DNA of 53,742 nucleotides, from NCBI GenBank assembly GCA_947449135.1, contig CANFQO010000014.1:1-53742 (forward strand), in the 5' to 3' direction. Each line of letters opens with the position of its first letter. Within the stretch, counting starts at the first letter, position 1. Origin of the DNA: Planctomycetaceae bacterium (lineage in GTDB: Bacteria > Planctomycetota > Planctomycetia > Pirellulales > UBA1268). The translations under genes and the position numbers were made by a program. The notes beneath the pieces are model-generated. The model was not told where the DNA came from. It saw only the letters and a list, made by a program, of their open reading frames with translations, and did no database searches. Below, piece after piece: positions 24,960 to 35,800 of the stretch.

Positions 24960-26192
24960 ATGGAGCGAAAGGAAATGTTCCCCGTGAAATGTATTAGGCT
25001 CGATTACGGCGCCGACGATCCGCTCCTTCTGGAGGTCGACGACGATGTGCTTGTCGCCGATTGTCGCGGCCCGGAAGGCGTCGTGGGTGAGGCCGCCCGG
25101 CAACTGGTCACAGCGGCACTTGCTTCGGCGACGGCGGGCCCGCCGCTGGAATCGCACGTGGTGCCGGGCGATCGGGTGGCCATTGGACTGACCGGCGATC
25201 TGCCGCAGGCGGCTGAGATCGCCACGGCGACGGTTGAGCGGCTCATCTCCGCTGGGATCGATCCAGTCGACATCAGCCTGCTCCACGCCCCGCCGCTTGT
25301 CGGCGCCGCTTCGCCTCTGGGCGTTGCCGCAGCGGGAATCGTTGCGGTCGACTTCGATCCGGCGGTCGAGCCGCAGACCTCCTACATGGCTGCGGATGAG
25401 GCGGGTCGAGCGATCCATTTGGCCCGAGGACTGGTGGATGCCGATGTGGTGGTGAGCATCGGCCAGTATCGCTGGGATGCCGCCTGTGGTGCCGGTTCGT
25501 TCGAGGGCGAGCTCTGGCCGACGTTCTCAAGGCGGTCGTGCCGAGAGGAGCTCGTGCGGTCGTTGGCCACACGGGGCCGACGGGCGGTCGACGCCTGGAA
25601 GACGAGTAATCAGGAGGCCACCTGGCAGCTAGGAGTCTGCGCGAACCTGCGACTCGTCGCTGGTCGGGGTGACACGCTCGCCGCCGCAGCCTTTGGCCTG
25701 CCCGATGCCGCGACGCGACGGGCAAGGAAACTCGCCGCGGGCTGGAGGCCTAAGGTCCATGGCACGGCCATGTTGACGATCGCATCGCTTTCAAATCCCC
25801 GCGGAGGTCTCGCCATGCTCCTCCGGGCCGTGGCCGCCGCGGCTCGTGTGACGCACCCTGGCGGCACCATCTGCGTTGCAAGCAGGTTGGCCGAGCGTCC
25901 GGGGGTGATCTTCGCGCGGTGGCGTGAGGGAGCGCCGATCGACGGGCTTGTCCGCGAGGCGGTGGGCACGGGTGACCAGAACCTGATTGTCGATGCGTTC
26001 CAGACGCGATTCTTTGCCCGCGCCCTCGGGGATCGGCGGCTCGTGCTCCTTTCCGATCTGGACGAGGCGACGGTCGAGGAATTGGAGCTTGGCTTCGCCG
26101 CGACCCCTGAAGTGGTCGAACGACTCGCCCACCGCGGTGAGAGCGTCGTCGTGTTGCACGAGGCCGACCGGATGCTGCCGCGGCTGATCTGA
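24960..26192 (+). CDS. LarA-like (DUF2088, lactate racemase fold) protein, divergent
   Basis: The roughly 410-residue product aligns by eye with the LarA N-terminal domain: IRLDYGADDPLLLEV, then VPGDRVAIGLTGDLPQAAEI, then a helix and ISLLHAPPL. LarA itself is a nickel-pincer-dependent lactate racemase. The usual TRPTP and GTHR motifs are replaced here by GDLPQ and HAPPL, so racemase activity is doubtful. The C-terminal half (ATMLTIASLSNPRGG-like region through LELGFAATPEVVE) keeps the general LarA pattern. The start is uncertain: an AAGGAA sequence fits a GTG at 24984 best, while ATGs exist at 24960 and 24975. The gene diverges from the lipoprotein gene across 79 bases. Confidence 0.62.
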   Translation: MERKEMFPVKCIRLDYGADDPLLLEVDDDVLVADCRGPEGVVGEAARQLVTAALASATAGPPLESHVVPGDRVAIGLTGDLPQAAEIATATVERLISAGIDPVDISLLHAPPLVGAASPLGVAAAGIVAVDFDPAVEPQTSYMAADEAGRAIHLARGLVDADVVVSIGQYRWDAACGAGSFEGELWPTFSRRSCREELVRSLATRGRRAVDAWKTSNQEATWQLGVCANLRLVAGRGDTLAAAAFGLPDAATRRARKLAAGWRPKVHGTAMLTIASLSNPRGGLAMLLRAVAAAARVTHPGGTICVASRLAERPGVIFARWREGAPIDGLVREAVGTGDQNLIVDAFQTRFFARALGDRRLVLLSDLDEATVEELELGFAATPEVVERLAHRGESVVVLHEADRMLPRLI

Positions 26193-26263
26193 GGCCGTGG
26201 TCTGAGAATCGACGGTGACCTGCCGCGTTGTCGCGTTAGAAACGATAACACGTGTCTCGTGAT

Positions 26264-26346
26264 CCAAACCGCCGGGGGCGGTGAAAGCCTCCGACTCGGG
26301 GGCAGGATAGGCCTACTCGCTCCGGCTTCCCCCGACCCCCGGCTCC
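26264..26346 (+). repeat. Dispersed intergenic repeat, family A copy 2
   Basis: This 83-base copy matches 11517-11599 at 81 positions. It again lies between convergent genes (the LarA-like gene ends at 26192, lepB ends at 26390) and keeps the outer GACTCG/CGAGTC inverted repeat even though the distance between its arms differs. Confidence 0.85.
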
Positions 26347-26389
26347 GTTCGCGAGTCAAATAAGCCGTTCCAGCGAAACTAGATGCGCT

Positions 26390-27409
26390 CTAGTGCCGCG
26401 GTGCTGCATGGCTGCGGAATGTGCCGGGGCCGAGCGGACCCCAGTGCCTTGAATCCCGGCTGGCAGACGGAAAATCCCCGAGCACAAAAAAACGATCGGG
26501 ACCAAGCTGCCACTCGACGACGCCGTCAGCGGCCGGGCGATAGAGGATGTCCCGCCAGACGATCACGTGTTCGATCATGTCATCGGCAGTGTTGTGTTCC
26601 ACTGGCACGCCGGCCACCGTGAGCCCGAGCGCGAGCGATAGGCGTTCTGCATCGTCATCATGTGTGTCGGCTTCCGCGAACTTCGGCCAGGGTTCGACGA
26701 CGTCCCAATACGGTGGAGTGTGCGGCGGCAGGCAGGAACGATTGAGTTTCGACCCATCGTCGGCATCGGTGATCGGCCATGCCGCACCGACGAGATGGCC
26801 ATCGAGCCGGCCGGCCACGAGGGCGTAGTGGCCCGCGGCCTCGATTCGCCAGGGCACGACAAAATCGCCGACGCGGATCCGGGCACGGACAGGCTCCCCG
26901 GCCGCTGGTGCGGCCCGGAGGAAAAGTACCACAGCTAGCCCACGATCGCGTACTGGCAGCAGCATCCGGCTCTCCGCTGGCGCCCATGTCGCGTCATCGA
27001 AGATCACCGGCGTCGGTACGGTTCTCTGCCATCGCCCGCCCTCGGCATCATCCGCGTCGGTATGGAGAGTCACTCCATCGACGGCCGAAGCCGTTTCCGC
27101 GAGCAAGTGGGGCGGCGCAATGAATGTCTGGCCTCCGATGGTCAGGTCGCCATCCCGGATTGAGACGGTTTCGCCCGGGAGACCGACGACCCGTTTGATG
27201 GCGGAAGTACCGTCCGGCAATTCGATGATCCAGCGCTCTCCCCGCTGCGGCCGGCGAAGCCGATCGAGCACTGGAAACCAGCCGGTCGCAATGACATCGC
27301 CCGGCTGCAGACCAGGCGCCATCGACACGCCATCCACCACATGCCGTCGAGGCGGCGCAAACGCCGCCAGACAGCAGAGAATGGCAACGGCGCACGCCGC
27401 TGACCGCAT
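26390..27409 (-). CDS. lepB: Signal peptidase I, long variant
   Basis: This 339-residue S26 signal peptidase cleaves signal peptides on the outer face of the inner membrane. One N-terminal helix (residues 4-18) precedes box B VDGVSMAPGLQPGD with catalytic Ser29 and AIKRVVGLPGETVSI with catalytic Lys72. The C-terminal box is FFVLGDFPSASRDSRHWGPL near residue 312. About 200 residues lie between GGQTFIAPP (box D side) and this last box, far more than in typical LepB, and they match nothing I recognise. The ATG at 27409 shares its A with the TGA of the upstream Gfo/Idh gene, so translation is coupled; a GTG at 27427 is possible. Confidence 0.87.
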   Translation of the reverse strand: MRSAACAVAILCCLAAFAPPRRHVVDGVSMAPGLQPGDVIATGWFPVLDRLRRPQRGERWIIELPDGTSAIKRVVGLPGETVSIRDGDLTIGGQTFIAPPHLLAETASAVDGVTLHTDADDAEGGRWQRTVPTPVIFDDATWAPAESRMLLPVRDRGLAVVLFLRAAPAAGEPVRARIRVGDFVVPWRIEAAGHYALVAGRLDGHLVGAAWPITDADDGSKLNRSCLPPHTPPYWDVVEPWPKFAEADTHDDDAERLSLALGLTVAGVPVEHNTADDMIEHVIVWRDILYRPAADGVVEWQLGPDRFFVLGDFPSASRDSRHWGPLGPGTFRSHAAPRH

Positions 27410-28545
27410 CAGCCCACGGTGACCCACTGGTGGCTCTTGGCGCTGGACAGCACCGCGTCACAGACCTTCTGGGTTTCGAGCGCATCCCGGAAGGTCGGAT
27501 GCGCGGGCTGCTTCTTCGCGTAGGCCTCGAGGAAGTCGGCAACCTGATGGACGAAGCTGTGTTCGTAGCCGATTGCCAGGCCGGGCACCCACCACTTATC
27601 CATGTAGGGGTGATCGCTGTCGGTCACGTGAACGCTCTTCCAGCCCCGCATCGGGCCATCATCCTTGTAATCAAACACCTGCAGCCGGTGGAGATCATGA
27701 AGATCCCACTTCAGGCTCATGTTCTCACCATTGATCTCGAACGTGTAGAGCGCCTTGTGGCCGCGGGCATAGCGGGTGCTCTCGAAGAGCCCCAGTGACC
27801 CGTTCTTGAAGTGGCAGAGGAAGGAGCAGGCGTCGTCGATGCTGACCTTCTCCATCTTGCCGGTGAGTTGGTGCTTTCGTTCCTTTACGAAGGTCTCGGT
27901 CATGGCGGTGACGTCGTTCACCGAGCCGTTGAGCCAGATCGCCGTGTCGATGCAGTGGGCGAGCAGGTCGCCCGTCACGCCCGAGCCGGCGGCCGCGGCG
28001 TCGAGCCGCCAGAGGGCCGCGCCACCCTGCGGCAGGTCGGCGTTGATCGTCCAGTCCTGGAGAAAATTGGCACGGTAGTGGAAGATTCGGCCGAGCTTTC
28101 CACTGTCGATGATGTTCTTCGCGAACGTCACTGCCGGGATGCGGCGGTAGTTGTACCAGACCGTATTCGGCACGCCGGCCTTCTCGACGGCGGCGCACAT
28201 CTTTTCCCCCTCGGCCACGTCCATCGACAGCGGCTTCTCGCAGAGGATCGCCTTGCCATGCTTGGCCGCCTCGATGGCGATCTCGGCGTGGAGGTTGTTG
28301 GGCGTGCAGATGTCGATGGCGTCGATGTCATCGGCGGCGACGAGCTTCCGCCAGTCGGTCTCGACCCGCTTGTAGCCCCAACGATCGGCAAAGGCCTTGG
28401 CCTTGGCGGGATCACGGGCGGCCACGGCCTGCAGCACTGGCAGGTATTCGAGGTCGAAGAAGTCCTTGACGCGGTTGTAGCCGTTGGAGTGGGCGCGGCC
28501 CATAAAGCCGTAGCCGATCATGCCGATGCGGAGGGGTTTTGCCAT
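27409..28545 (-). CDS. Gfo/Idh/MocA family NAD(P)-dependent oxidoreductase
   Basis: The 378-residue protein has the Rossmann motif [17 protein letters not shown] at residues 7-23, [14 protein letters not shown], and the [13 protein letters not shown] motif near residue 100 that carries the catalytic-site Lys of this family. The C-terminal alpha/beta domain follows ([19 protein letters not shown]). Members oxidise or epimerise sugars and cyclitols. There is no export signal, so it is cytoplasmic. AAGGA precedes the ATG. Upstream lie an isomerase and a cupin in the same direction, which suggests a shared sugar or inositol pathway. The actual substrate is unknown. Confidence 0.93.
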   Translation of the reverse strand: MAKPLRIGMIGYGFMGRAHSNGYNRVKDFFDLEYLPVLQAVAARDPAKAKAFADRWGYKRVETDWRKLVAADDIDAIDICTPNNLHAEIAIEAAKHGKAILCEKPLSMDVAEGEKMCAAVEKAGVPNTVWYNYRRIPAVTFAKNIIDSGKLGRIFHYRANFLQDWTINADLPQGGAALWRLDAAAAGSGVTGDLLAHCIDTAIWLNGSVNDVTAMTETFVKERKHQLTGKMEKVSIDDACSFLCHFKNGSLGLFESTRYARGHKALYTFEINGENMSLKWDLHDLHRLQVFDYKDDGPMRGWKSVHVTDSDHPYMDKWWVPGLAIGYEHSFVHQVADFLEAYAKKQPAHPTFRDALETQKVCDAVLSSAKSHQWVTVG

Positions 28546-28603
28546 GGGAGGGGTCCTTCGTGGTGGTGGTGAGAGGGTGGTGATGAGCCGTGTGGAGTGG
28601 TCC

Positions 28604-28689
28604 GGTTCGGGGACGGCAGAAGTCTCGTCGCGGAGGCCGCGGAACCCGCGCGGCCTAACGCTCCTCGAGCTTCCGCCGATCCCCGCACC
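28604..28689 (+). repeat. Structured intergenic repeat, family B copy 1
   Basis: A 49-base core (28622-28670) recurs at 29842-29890 with two differences. The inner hairpin is GGCCGCG/CGCGGCC. Outside the core, arms 28604-28622 and 28670-28689 are mutually complementary with few mismatches, but their sequence is unrelated to the arms of copy 2. The element fills the gap between the isomerase gene end and the Gfo/Idh start. Confidence 0.8.
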
Positions 28690-28742
28690 TCGCCGGTGAT
28701 TCGTTCACATTGATCGAGTCCGCTCTTCGCTCGTTCCAGTCC

Positions 28743-29777
<1,035 letters not shown>

Positions 29778-29826
29778 CGCATGGTTCCTCGAAGGGATGA
29801 TTACTGGGCTGGTTGATCGTGCGCCG

Positions 29827-29905
29827 CCGGGCTTGGCAGCTGTCTCCTCGCGGAGGCCGCGGAACCCGCGCGGCCTAACGCTCGTCGAGCAGCTGCCAAT
29901 CCCGG
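29827..29905 (+). repeat. Structured intergenic repeat, family B copy 2
   Basis: The core 29842-29890 matches 28622-28670. Outer arms 29827-29842 and 29890-29905 pair over 16 bases with one mismatch. The two core differences (G to C, and C to G) lie opposite each other in the predicted fold, a compensatory change. It sits between the cupin gene end and the isomerase start. Confidence 0.8.
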
Positions 29906-29951
29906 CTGCCTCATGATGGGTTCCGCTCTCCGCGTTCCTCTGACCGTTTTC

Positions 29952-31217
29952 TCACGCCTTCCTTCCATGCTTGGGGAGGTCGGCGTGGACGTCGGGGCCG
30001 AAGTAGCGGAGTGACACCAGCGGGCCTGGCCCGGTGTTTTCGACCGTGTAGCCCGCGGTAGCGGCGTCGGCCGAGATGAAGAGCTCGTCGCTGGTCATCT
30101 CGCCGAAGCGGATGAGCGTCGGGGTGGCGACATCGTGCACCCCCACCTTGCCCTCGCCCTGCACGGTGATCCAGCCGCTGGCGCCGGCATCCTTCACCGT
30201 GATCTTGGCGCCCGGCTCGAGCGTGAGTTCCTTGGCGCTGAAGAGCTGCCGGCCATCGACATGGCCGTAGACGATCCAGCGGTCGTGCACACCCTTGTCG
30301 GACCGCTTCTCGTCAAGGATCGGCTCGAGGTAGTTGCTTTCCTTGTAGTGAGTGTCGACGTTCTTGTCCCAGTCGAGTTGGCCGATGATGAAGTCGAGGT
30401 CGTGGTGCTTCTCCTTCGGCATGTCCTTCACGAGCAGGCTCCACGGGACCGCCCGCCCCTCGACGAGCGACTGGAACATCGAGAAGACGTCGCTGCCCCA
30501 CTGTGGCTCGTAGGTGAGCAACGAGCCTGGAGCGTGGAGAACGCCCGGCGGGATCAGCCAGCCGGTGCCCCGCTTGAGCCGGTAGGCCTTGGCGAGGTCG
30601 ATGATGCCGTTGTCGCCGCGGTTCCAGTTCTCCAGACACTTCCGCACATCTTCTTTCGTGGTGCCCGGCTCCAGGCCCATGAAGGTGTAGGGAAAGTGGT
30701 TGTCGCAGTTGTTGTATTGCGGCGGGAAGTAATAGCTCTCCGGCTTTCCTTCCTGGCCGACGAGTTTCGCATCCTCGAACGACTGATGCATGTGGTGGGG
30801 GATTGGCCCCATGTTGTCGAAGAACTTCGAATAGACCGGCCACTTCTTGTAGCGGTCCCAGATCGCCTTCCCGACCAGTTTCGCGCCCCCTTCGCTGACG
30901 GCGTCCCGCAGCATGAACCGCTCGCCGTCAAACACGCACCACGACAGCCCCTCGTCGGGCACGCGGCCCTCGTTCGCGGCCTCGGTCGTGCTGGCGAACC
31001 AGCGCTCGTCGATGCCGCCACGGTCGAGGCCGTAGGAGTAGTAGTCGTCGGGGTGGAGGCGGACCCGCTTGCCTGGATGGAGAAAGCTTCGCGGCACCCA
31101 GGTGGGCGAGAGCCGGAGGATGCCCTTGCCGGCGGTCAATGCCTTGTCGAGGGCGGAGCCGACGTTCTTGGCTTCGGGAAGCTTGGCGGAGGTGCGGGAG
31201 GCGGAGGCGGTGGCCAT
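29952..31217 (-). CDS. Cupin-fold protein, possibly sugar isomerase-like
   Basis: The 421-residue protein has two cupin-like halves. GPIPHHMHQSFEDAKLVGQ near residue 150 carries a His cluster suited to metal binding, and TGWLIPPGVLHAPGSLLTY near residue 225 resembles the phosphomannose-isomerase/cupin motif; VQGEGKVGVHDVATPTLIRF near residue 370 is a second cupin strand set. A metal-dependent isomerase or dioxygenase role is possible. The position upstream of an isomerase and a Gfo/Idh gene favours sugar metabolism. The ATG at 31217 is preferred to 31286 because GGGG lies 6-7 bases upstream and the extension is not family-like. Confidence 0.68.
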   Translation of the reverse strand: MATASASRTSAKLPEAKNVGSALDKALTAGKGILRLSPTWVPRSFLHPGKRVRLHPDDYYSYGLDRGGIDERWFASTTEAANEGRVPDEGLSWCVFDGERFMLRDAVSEGGAKLVGKAIWDRYKKWPVYSKFFDNMGPIPHHMHQSFEDAKLVGQEGKPESYYFPPQYNNCDNHFPYTFMGLEPGTTKEDVRKCLENWNRGDNGIIDLAKAYRLKRGTGWLIPPGVLHAPGSLLTYEPQWGSDVFSMFQSLVEGRAVPWSLLVKDMPKEKHHDLDFIIGQLDWDKNVDTHYKESNYLEPILDEKRSDKGVHDRWIVYGHVDGRQLFSAKELTLEPGAKITVKDAGASGWITVQGEGKVGVHDVATPTLIRFGEMTSDELFISADAATAGYTVENTGPGPLVSLRYFGPDVHADLPKHGRKA

Positions 31218-31405
31218 GGAAAACCCCTGTCGTGGACACATGGAACTGAGACAGGAAGTTGTACGAATCCCGGGAAAGCCCCGCAAGCAGCGGCTGCCGG
31301 CTATGGCGATGGGAATCGGCTAGCGAGGCGACCGATTTCAGTCAGCGGCGAGGAAGGCTGCGGTCGGTCGGCTCGGCGTGGGGCTCGCAGCCACGCTTCA
31401 AAGCG

Positions 31406-32860
31406 CTAGGCGAGGATGTCGGGGATCACGCTGCCCCCCACGTCGGTGAGCCGGAAGTTGCGGCCGTTGTGGCGATAGGTCAACTGCTCGTGGTTGATAC
31501 CGAGGAGATGCAGCAGCGTGGCGTGCAGGTCGTTGACGTGCACCTTGTTTTCCACCGCCTTGTAGCCGAAGGGATCGGTCGATCCGTAATGGAAGCCTCC
31601 CTTCACGCCGCCGCCGGCCATCCAGATCGTGAAGCCGCCGGGATTGTGGTCGCGGCCGGTGCCCCCCTGCGAGTCGCTCGTGCGGCCGAATTCACCGCCC
31701 CAGATCACCAGCGTGTCTTCCAGCATGCCCCGTGACTTGAGATCGGCCAGCAGCGCGGCCGCCGGCCGGTCGGTGGCCAGCCCGCACTCGCGGTGGTTGG
31801 TCTCGATGTTTGCGTGGCCGTCCCACGGCACGTCATCGACACTGCCGTCGCCTCCCACGCCCCTGCCGGCGAAAATCTGCACGAACCGCACGCCCCGCTC
31901 GAGCAGCCGCCGCGCGGTGAGGCACTGCTTCGCAAACACCTTGCACTTTGGATCCTCGGTGCCGTAGAGCTCGTGCGTGGCCTGCGACTCCTGCGCGAGA
32001 TCGATCGCCTCCGGGGCCGCCGTCTGCATCCGATAGGCCAGTTCAAAGCTGGTGATCCGCGCCGCGAGGTCGGCCTGCGTGGGACGGGCGGCAGCGTGCG
32101 CGCCGTTGACTGCGGCGAGGAGATCGAGCTCCGCCCGCTGCGATGCGAGAGAGTGCCCCTGCCGGAGCGACAGGTTGTCGATCGCCACTGGCCGTCGGGT
32201 GTCGATCGCCAGGGCCTGATGGCTCTTCGGCAGGAAGCCGGCCGACCAGATCTGGTCGTCGCCCCGCGGCTTCCGTTCATGCATGACGACGAAGCTCGGC
32301 AGGTTGTCGTTCATCGTGCCGAGTCCGTAATCGAGCCAGGCCCCCATGCTCGGCATGCCAGGACGGTTGAGCCCGCACATCAGTTCCATGGCAGCAGGGG
32401 CGTGGTTGTTGGCCCGCAGGTGCATCGAGTGGATGAAGGTCATCTCATCCACGTGCTGCGAGAGGTGCGGGAAAATGTCGCTCACCCACGTGCCTGACTG
32501 CCCGTGCTGGGCCCACTTGAACGGGCTCGCCAGACACTTTCCACTGGTCTGGAAGAAGCCGACCTGCTGATCGGCACCCGGCAACGGCTCTCCCGACCGT
32601 GCCTGGAGTTCTGGCTTGTAATCCCAGGTGTCGACCTGCGAGGGAGCGCCCGTCATGAACAGCCAGATCACCCGTTTTGCCCGCGGCGGATGGTGCGGCA
32701 GGGTGGGTATGGCGGAACCCGTGCTCGTATTCGCGGCCGTGTCGCGGCCGAGCAGCGACGCCAACGCCAGCGCCCCGAAGCCGAGACCGGAGTCACGGAG
32801 AAATTGCCGGCGGGCCGGCAGGAGCAGTTCGCCGATCGAGGGAGTGTTGTTAGTCGACAT
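31406..32860 (-). CDS. DUF1501 family protein (Tat-exported), pair 2
   Basis: This 484-residue DUF1501 protein has the twin-arginine-like leader LPARRQFLRDSGLGFGALAL, so export is likely. Landmarks are HHPPRAKRVIWLFMTGAPSQ, HAPAAMELMCGLNRPGMPSM, ERGVRFVQIF, WGGEFGRTSDSQGGTGRDH and MAGGGVKGG. The gene start overlaps the preceding DUF1549 gene by 11 bases, so the two are translationally coupled. The ATG at 32860 was chosen because the longer frame to 33064 lies inside the upstream gene. Compared with the 11787 paralogue it shares the architecture but is clearly divergent. Confidence 0.92.
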   Translation of the reverse strand: MSTNNTPSIGELLLPARRQFLRDSGLGFGALALASLLGRDTAANTSTGSAIPTLPHHPPRAKRVIWLFMTGAPSQVDTWDYKPELQARSGEPLPGADQQVGFFQTSGKCLASPFKWAQHGQSGTWVSDIFPHLSQHVDEMTFIHSMHLRANNHAPAAMELMCGLNRPGMPSMGAWLDYGLGTMNDNLPSFVVMHERKPRGDDQIWSAGFLPKSHQALAIDTRRPVAIDNLSLRQGHSLASQRAELDLLAAVNGAHAAARPTQADLAARITSFELAYRMQTAAPEAIDLAQESQATHELYGTEDPKCKVFAKQCLTARRLLERGVRFVQIFAGRGVGGDGSVDDVPWDGHANIETNHRECGLATDRPAAALLADLKSRGMLEDTLVIWGGEFGRTSDSQGGTGRDHNPGGFTIWMAGGGVKGGFHYGSTDPFGYKAVENKVHVNDLHATLLHLLGINHEQLTYRHNGRNFRLTDVGGSVIPDILA

Positions 32861-35800
32861 AGAGAAACTCGTTGAGACAGAGCATGAGATGACAGGCATC
32901 GCCAAGCGTCGCCTGTCGCTGCGATTCGTCGCCCCCTGCGGCCTCTTCGCGGGCCGCAAGGAAGCCAGTGAAGCGGGCGGCTTCATCTGGCGAAGGCGGC
33001 CGCGACAGGACAACTTGGAAGCAGTATTCGACCATCTTGTTCTCGTCGTCGCCTGAGGCCTCACGGGCCCGTTCCGCCAGTCCCTCGGCCGCCGACCGCA
33101 CGAGCGGATCGTTCATCATCGTCAGTGCCTGGGTCGGCACGGTCGCAATCCCGCGGGCCCCGATCGATTGGATCGGCTCCGGCTGGTCGAAGACTCGCAG
33201 AAAAGCCTCCGGTTCGCTGCGTTTCACCCGCATATAGATGCTGCGCCGAGGGACGCTCGCGGCGACGACGCTCGGCCCATACATGGCCGTATCAAGCCGG
33301 CCAGAGACGGCCAGCAGGGCGTCGCGAATCACCTCTCCTTCGAGACGGACGGGGCGGCGATGCCAGACGAGCGCGTTGTCAGGATCCTGTGTTCGCCGGG
33401 CCTCGTCGACCGTGCCCGATTGGCGGTAGGCGGCACTCGTCACGATCAGCCTGTGGATGCTCTTGAGGCTCCACTTCTGCTCCACGAGCCGCGTGGCCAG
33501 CCATTCGAGAAGCTCCGGGTGCGTTGGCTTCTCCCCCTGCGTGCCGAGGTCGTTCGGCGTGGCCACGATGCCGCGGCCAAAGTGGTGGTGCCAGAGACGG
33601 TTGACGATCACGCGGGCGGCCAGTGGACCGGCGCCTTGGTCCACGTCGCTGACGAAGGCGGCGAGGCCCAAACGGGAGTCGAGACGGGAATCGGGCGAAG
33701 GGGTCGCGGCTGATCCCTCCAGGAGCCGGGCTTCGGCATCATCCGCGGCGATCGCGGACAGTACGAAACCAGGGGACGCCCTACCCTTCTTGCGGCCCAC
33801 CTCGCCCCGGGCGAGGACGAACACATCCTGGCTGCCGCTGGTGACCGACTGGCCGTTGCCCGAGACATACCAGGGGCCGTTGGTGGCGGCATACACCTGC
33901 AGAAGGTTCGGCTTCGGCTCCTTGGCATCGATCGCGTCAAGGTCTGCTAGCACTCGTTCGGCATCGGTATCAAAGCGACGAAACCAGCGGAGCACCTCGC
34001 GGGCCATGCCGTCATCGGCGAGATCGCGTCCTGGGCTGCGTGCCAAATCGAAGAGCGTCGCGATCTCATGGGCGGCCTGCGGCGCGGCGGCTGCGGTCAA
34101 CTCGGCTGGCTGTGGTGATGCTGTGGCGGCCAGACGAAACCGCGCCAGACCGTGTTGGTCGGCCTGGAACATGAGTTCGACCGTGATCTGCGTGCCGCCA
34201 TCGAAGCCAATCGGCTGGTCGAAGGCAAACACCGCAGCATGGTCCCTGCCGGGCTGGCCGCCGACAGCCCAGCCAGACGACGCATCGTCATCGACCGCCT
34301 TGTCGAGTTCGAAGCCAGGCTCCTGAAAGCTCGTGGCCGCCGCCTGCAGCTTCGGGGTGACGGGCTTGCGTTCTGGGGCAGCGACGAGCGGCGAAGCCGT
34401 GACCTTGAGCGTCGTCAGTCGGAATGCGCCATCCGGGCCGGTGCCCGGCCCTCCCCCAGGCGACGACGGGCTGGCCAGAGCCTCCAACCGTAGGCCCGTG
34501 AGCCCCTTCTGGTGGGTGCGGAACGTGAGCGTGTAGGTGTCGTTCCCCTCATGTTTTCCTGAGGCAGTCACCGCGTCTCCGGACTCCTCGACGAGCGTCG
34601 CCTTGGCGGCCTTCAGCGACTGCGGGTCGAGTGTCTGCCAGGCGGCGAACGCTTCTCTGACGGCATCGCCCGCGAGCCATCGGCCGATCCGCGCCGACAA
34701 CTCCTCCTGACGGAAACGGTCGGCTGCCGCTGCGATCGGTGCCCTGGTCGCCAACCAGGCATCATGGCTTTTCTTCGTCGCGGCGGGGTTAGGGTCGATG
34801 GCCTGCTCCTGCTGCACAGCCTTCCCCAGACAGGCGATCAGCGCGTAGTAGTCGCGGTGGGCGATCGGATCGTATTTGTGGTCGTGGCAGCGGGCACAGC
34901 CGATCGTCATACCGAGCACGCTCGAGCCGAGGGTCGCCACCATGTCGTCAAGCTGGTCGTAGCGGATCGGCTCCACCGTTTTGGCGGTGACCTGGCCGGG
35001 ATAGGGACCGGCCACGAGGAAGCCGGTAGCGCTCGTCGCCTCGTAGTCACCGGGCTTGATCAGGTCGCCGGCCAACTGCAGCCGAAGGAACTCGTCGTAG
35101 GGCATGTCGGCGTTGAACGCCTTGATGACGAAGTCGCGGTAATGAAAGGCACCGCCACGGTCGGCGTCGAACTCGTAGCCGCCGCTTTCGCCGTACCGCA
35201 CCGTGTCGAGCCAGTGGCGGGCCCAGCGTTCGCCGAACCGTGGGCTGGCCAGCAGCCGATCGACGAGCTGTTCGTAGGCATCGGGCGACTCGTCGGCGAG
35301 AAACGACTGCAGTTCCTCGGGTGTGGGCGGCAGGCCGATGAGGTCGAAATAAACACGCCGGGCCAGCGTTTCCTTCATGACGGGAGGATTCGGCCCGATG
35401 CCGGCAGCCTCTTGCTTGGCGAGGATAAAGCGGTCGATGTCGTTCGCGACCCATGCCGTGTCGTTCACAGCGGGGGGCGAGACAGGGCCGAGCCGACGAT
35501 ACGACCAGTGTTGCCGACCCGCCTCGACGTCGATCGTGCGTTCGTCGACCGTGGCTGCGGGCTCTTCCCGCGGATCGGGCGCGCCCATGTCGATCCAGGT
35601 CTCGAAGTCGGCAATCACCGCGTCCGGTAGCTTGCCGGCCGGCGGCATCTCGAAGCCGTCGTATTTGATCGCGGCGAGCAGCAGGCTGTCATCCCGCTTG
35701 CCCGGCACCACTGCGGCGCCACTCTCGCCCCCCTTGGCCATCCCCTCGCGGGAATCAACGAGCAGGTTCGCCTTGAGCTTGCCGGAGCGGAGGGCGTCGG

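Noticed and set aside
30135-31409. 424-residue plus-strand frame over the cupin gene
   Set aside because: Antisense to a well-supported gene, Val/Ala/Arg-rich, no domain.
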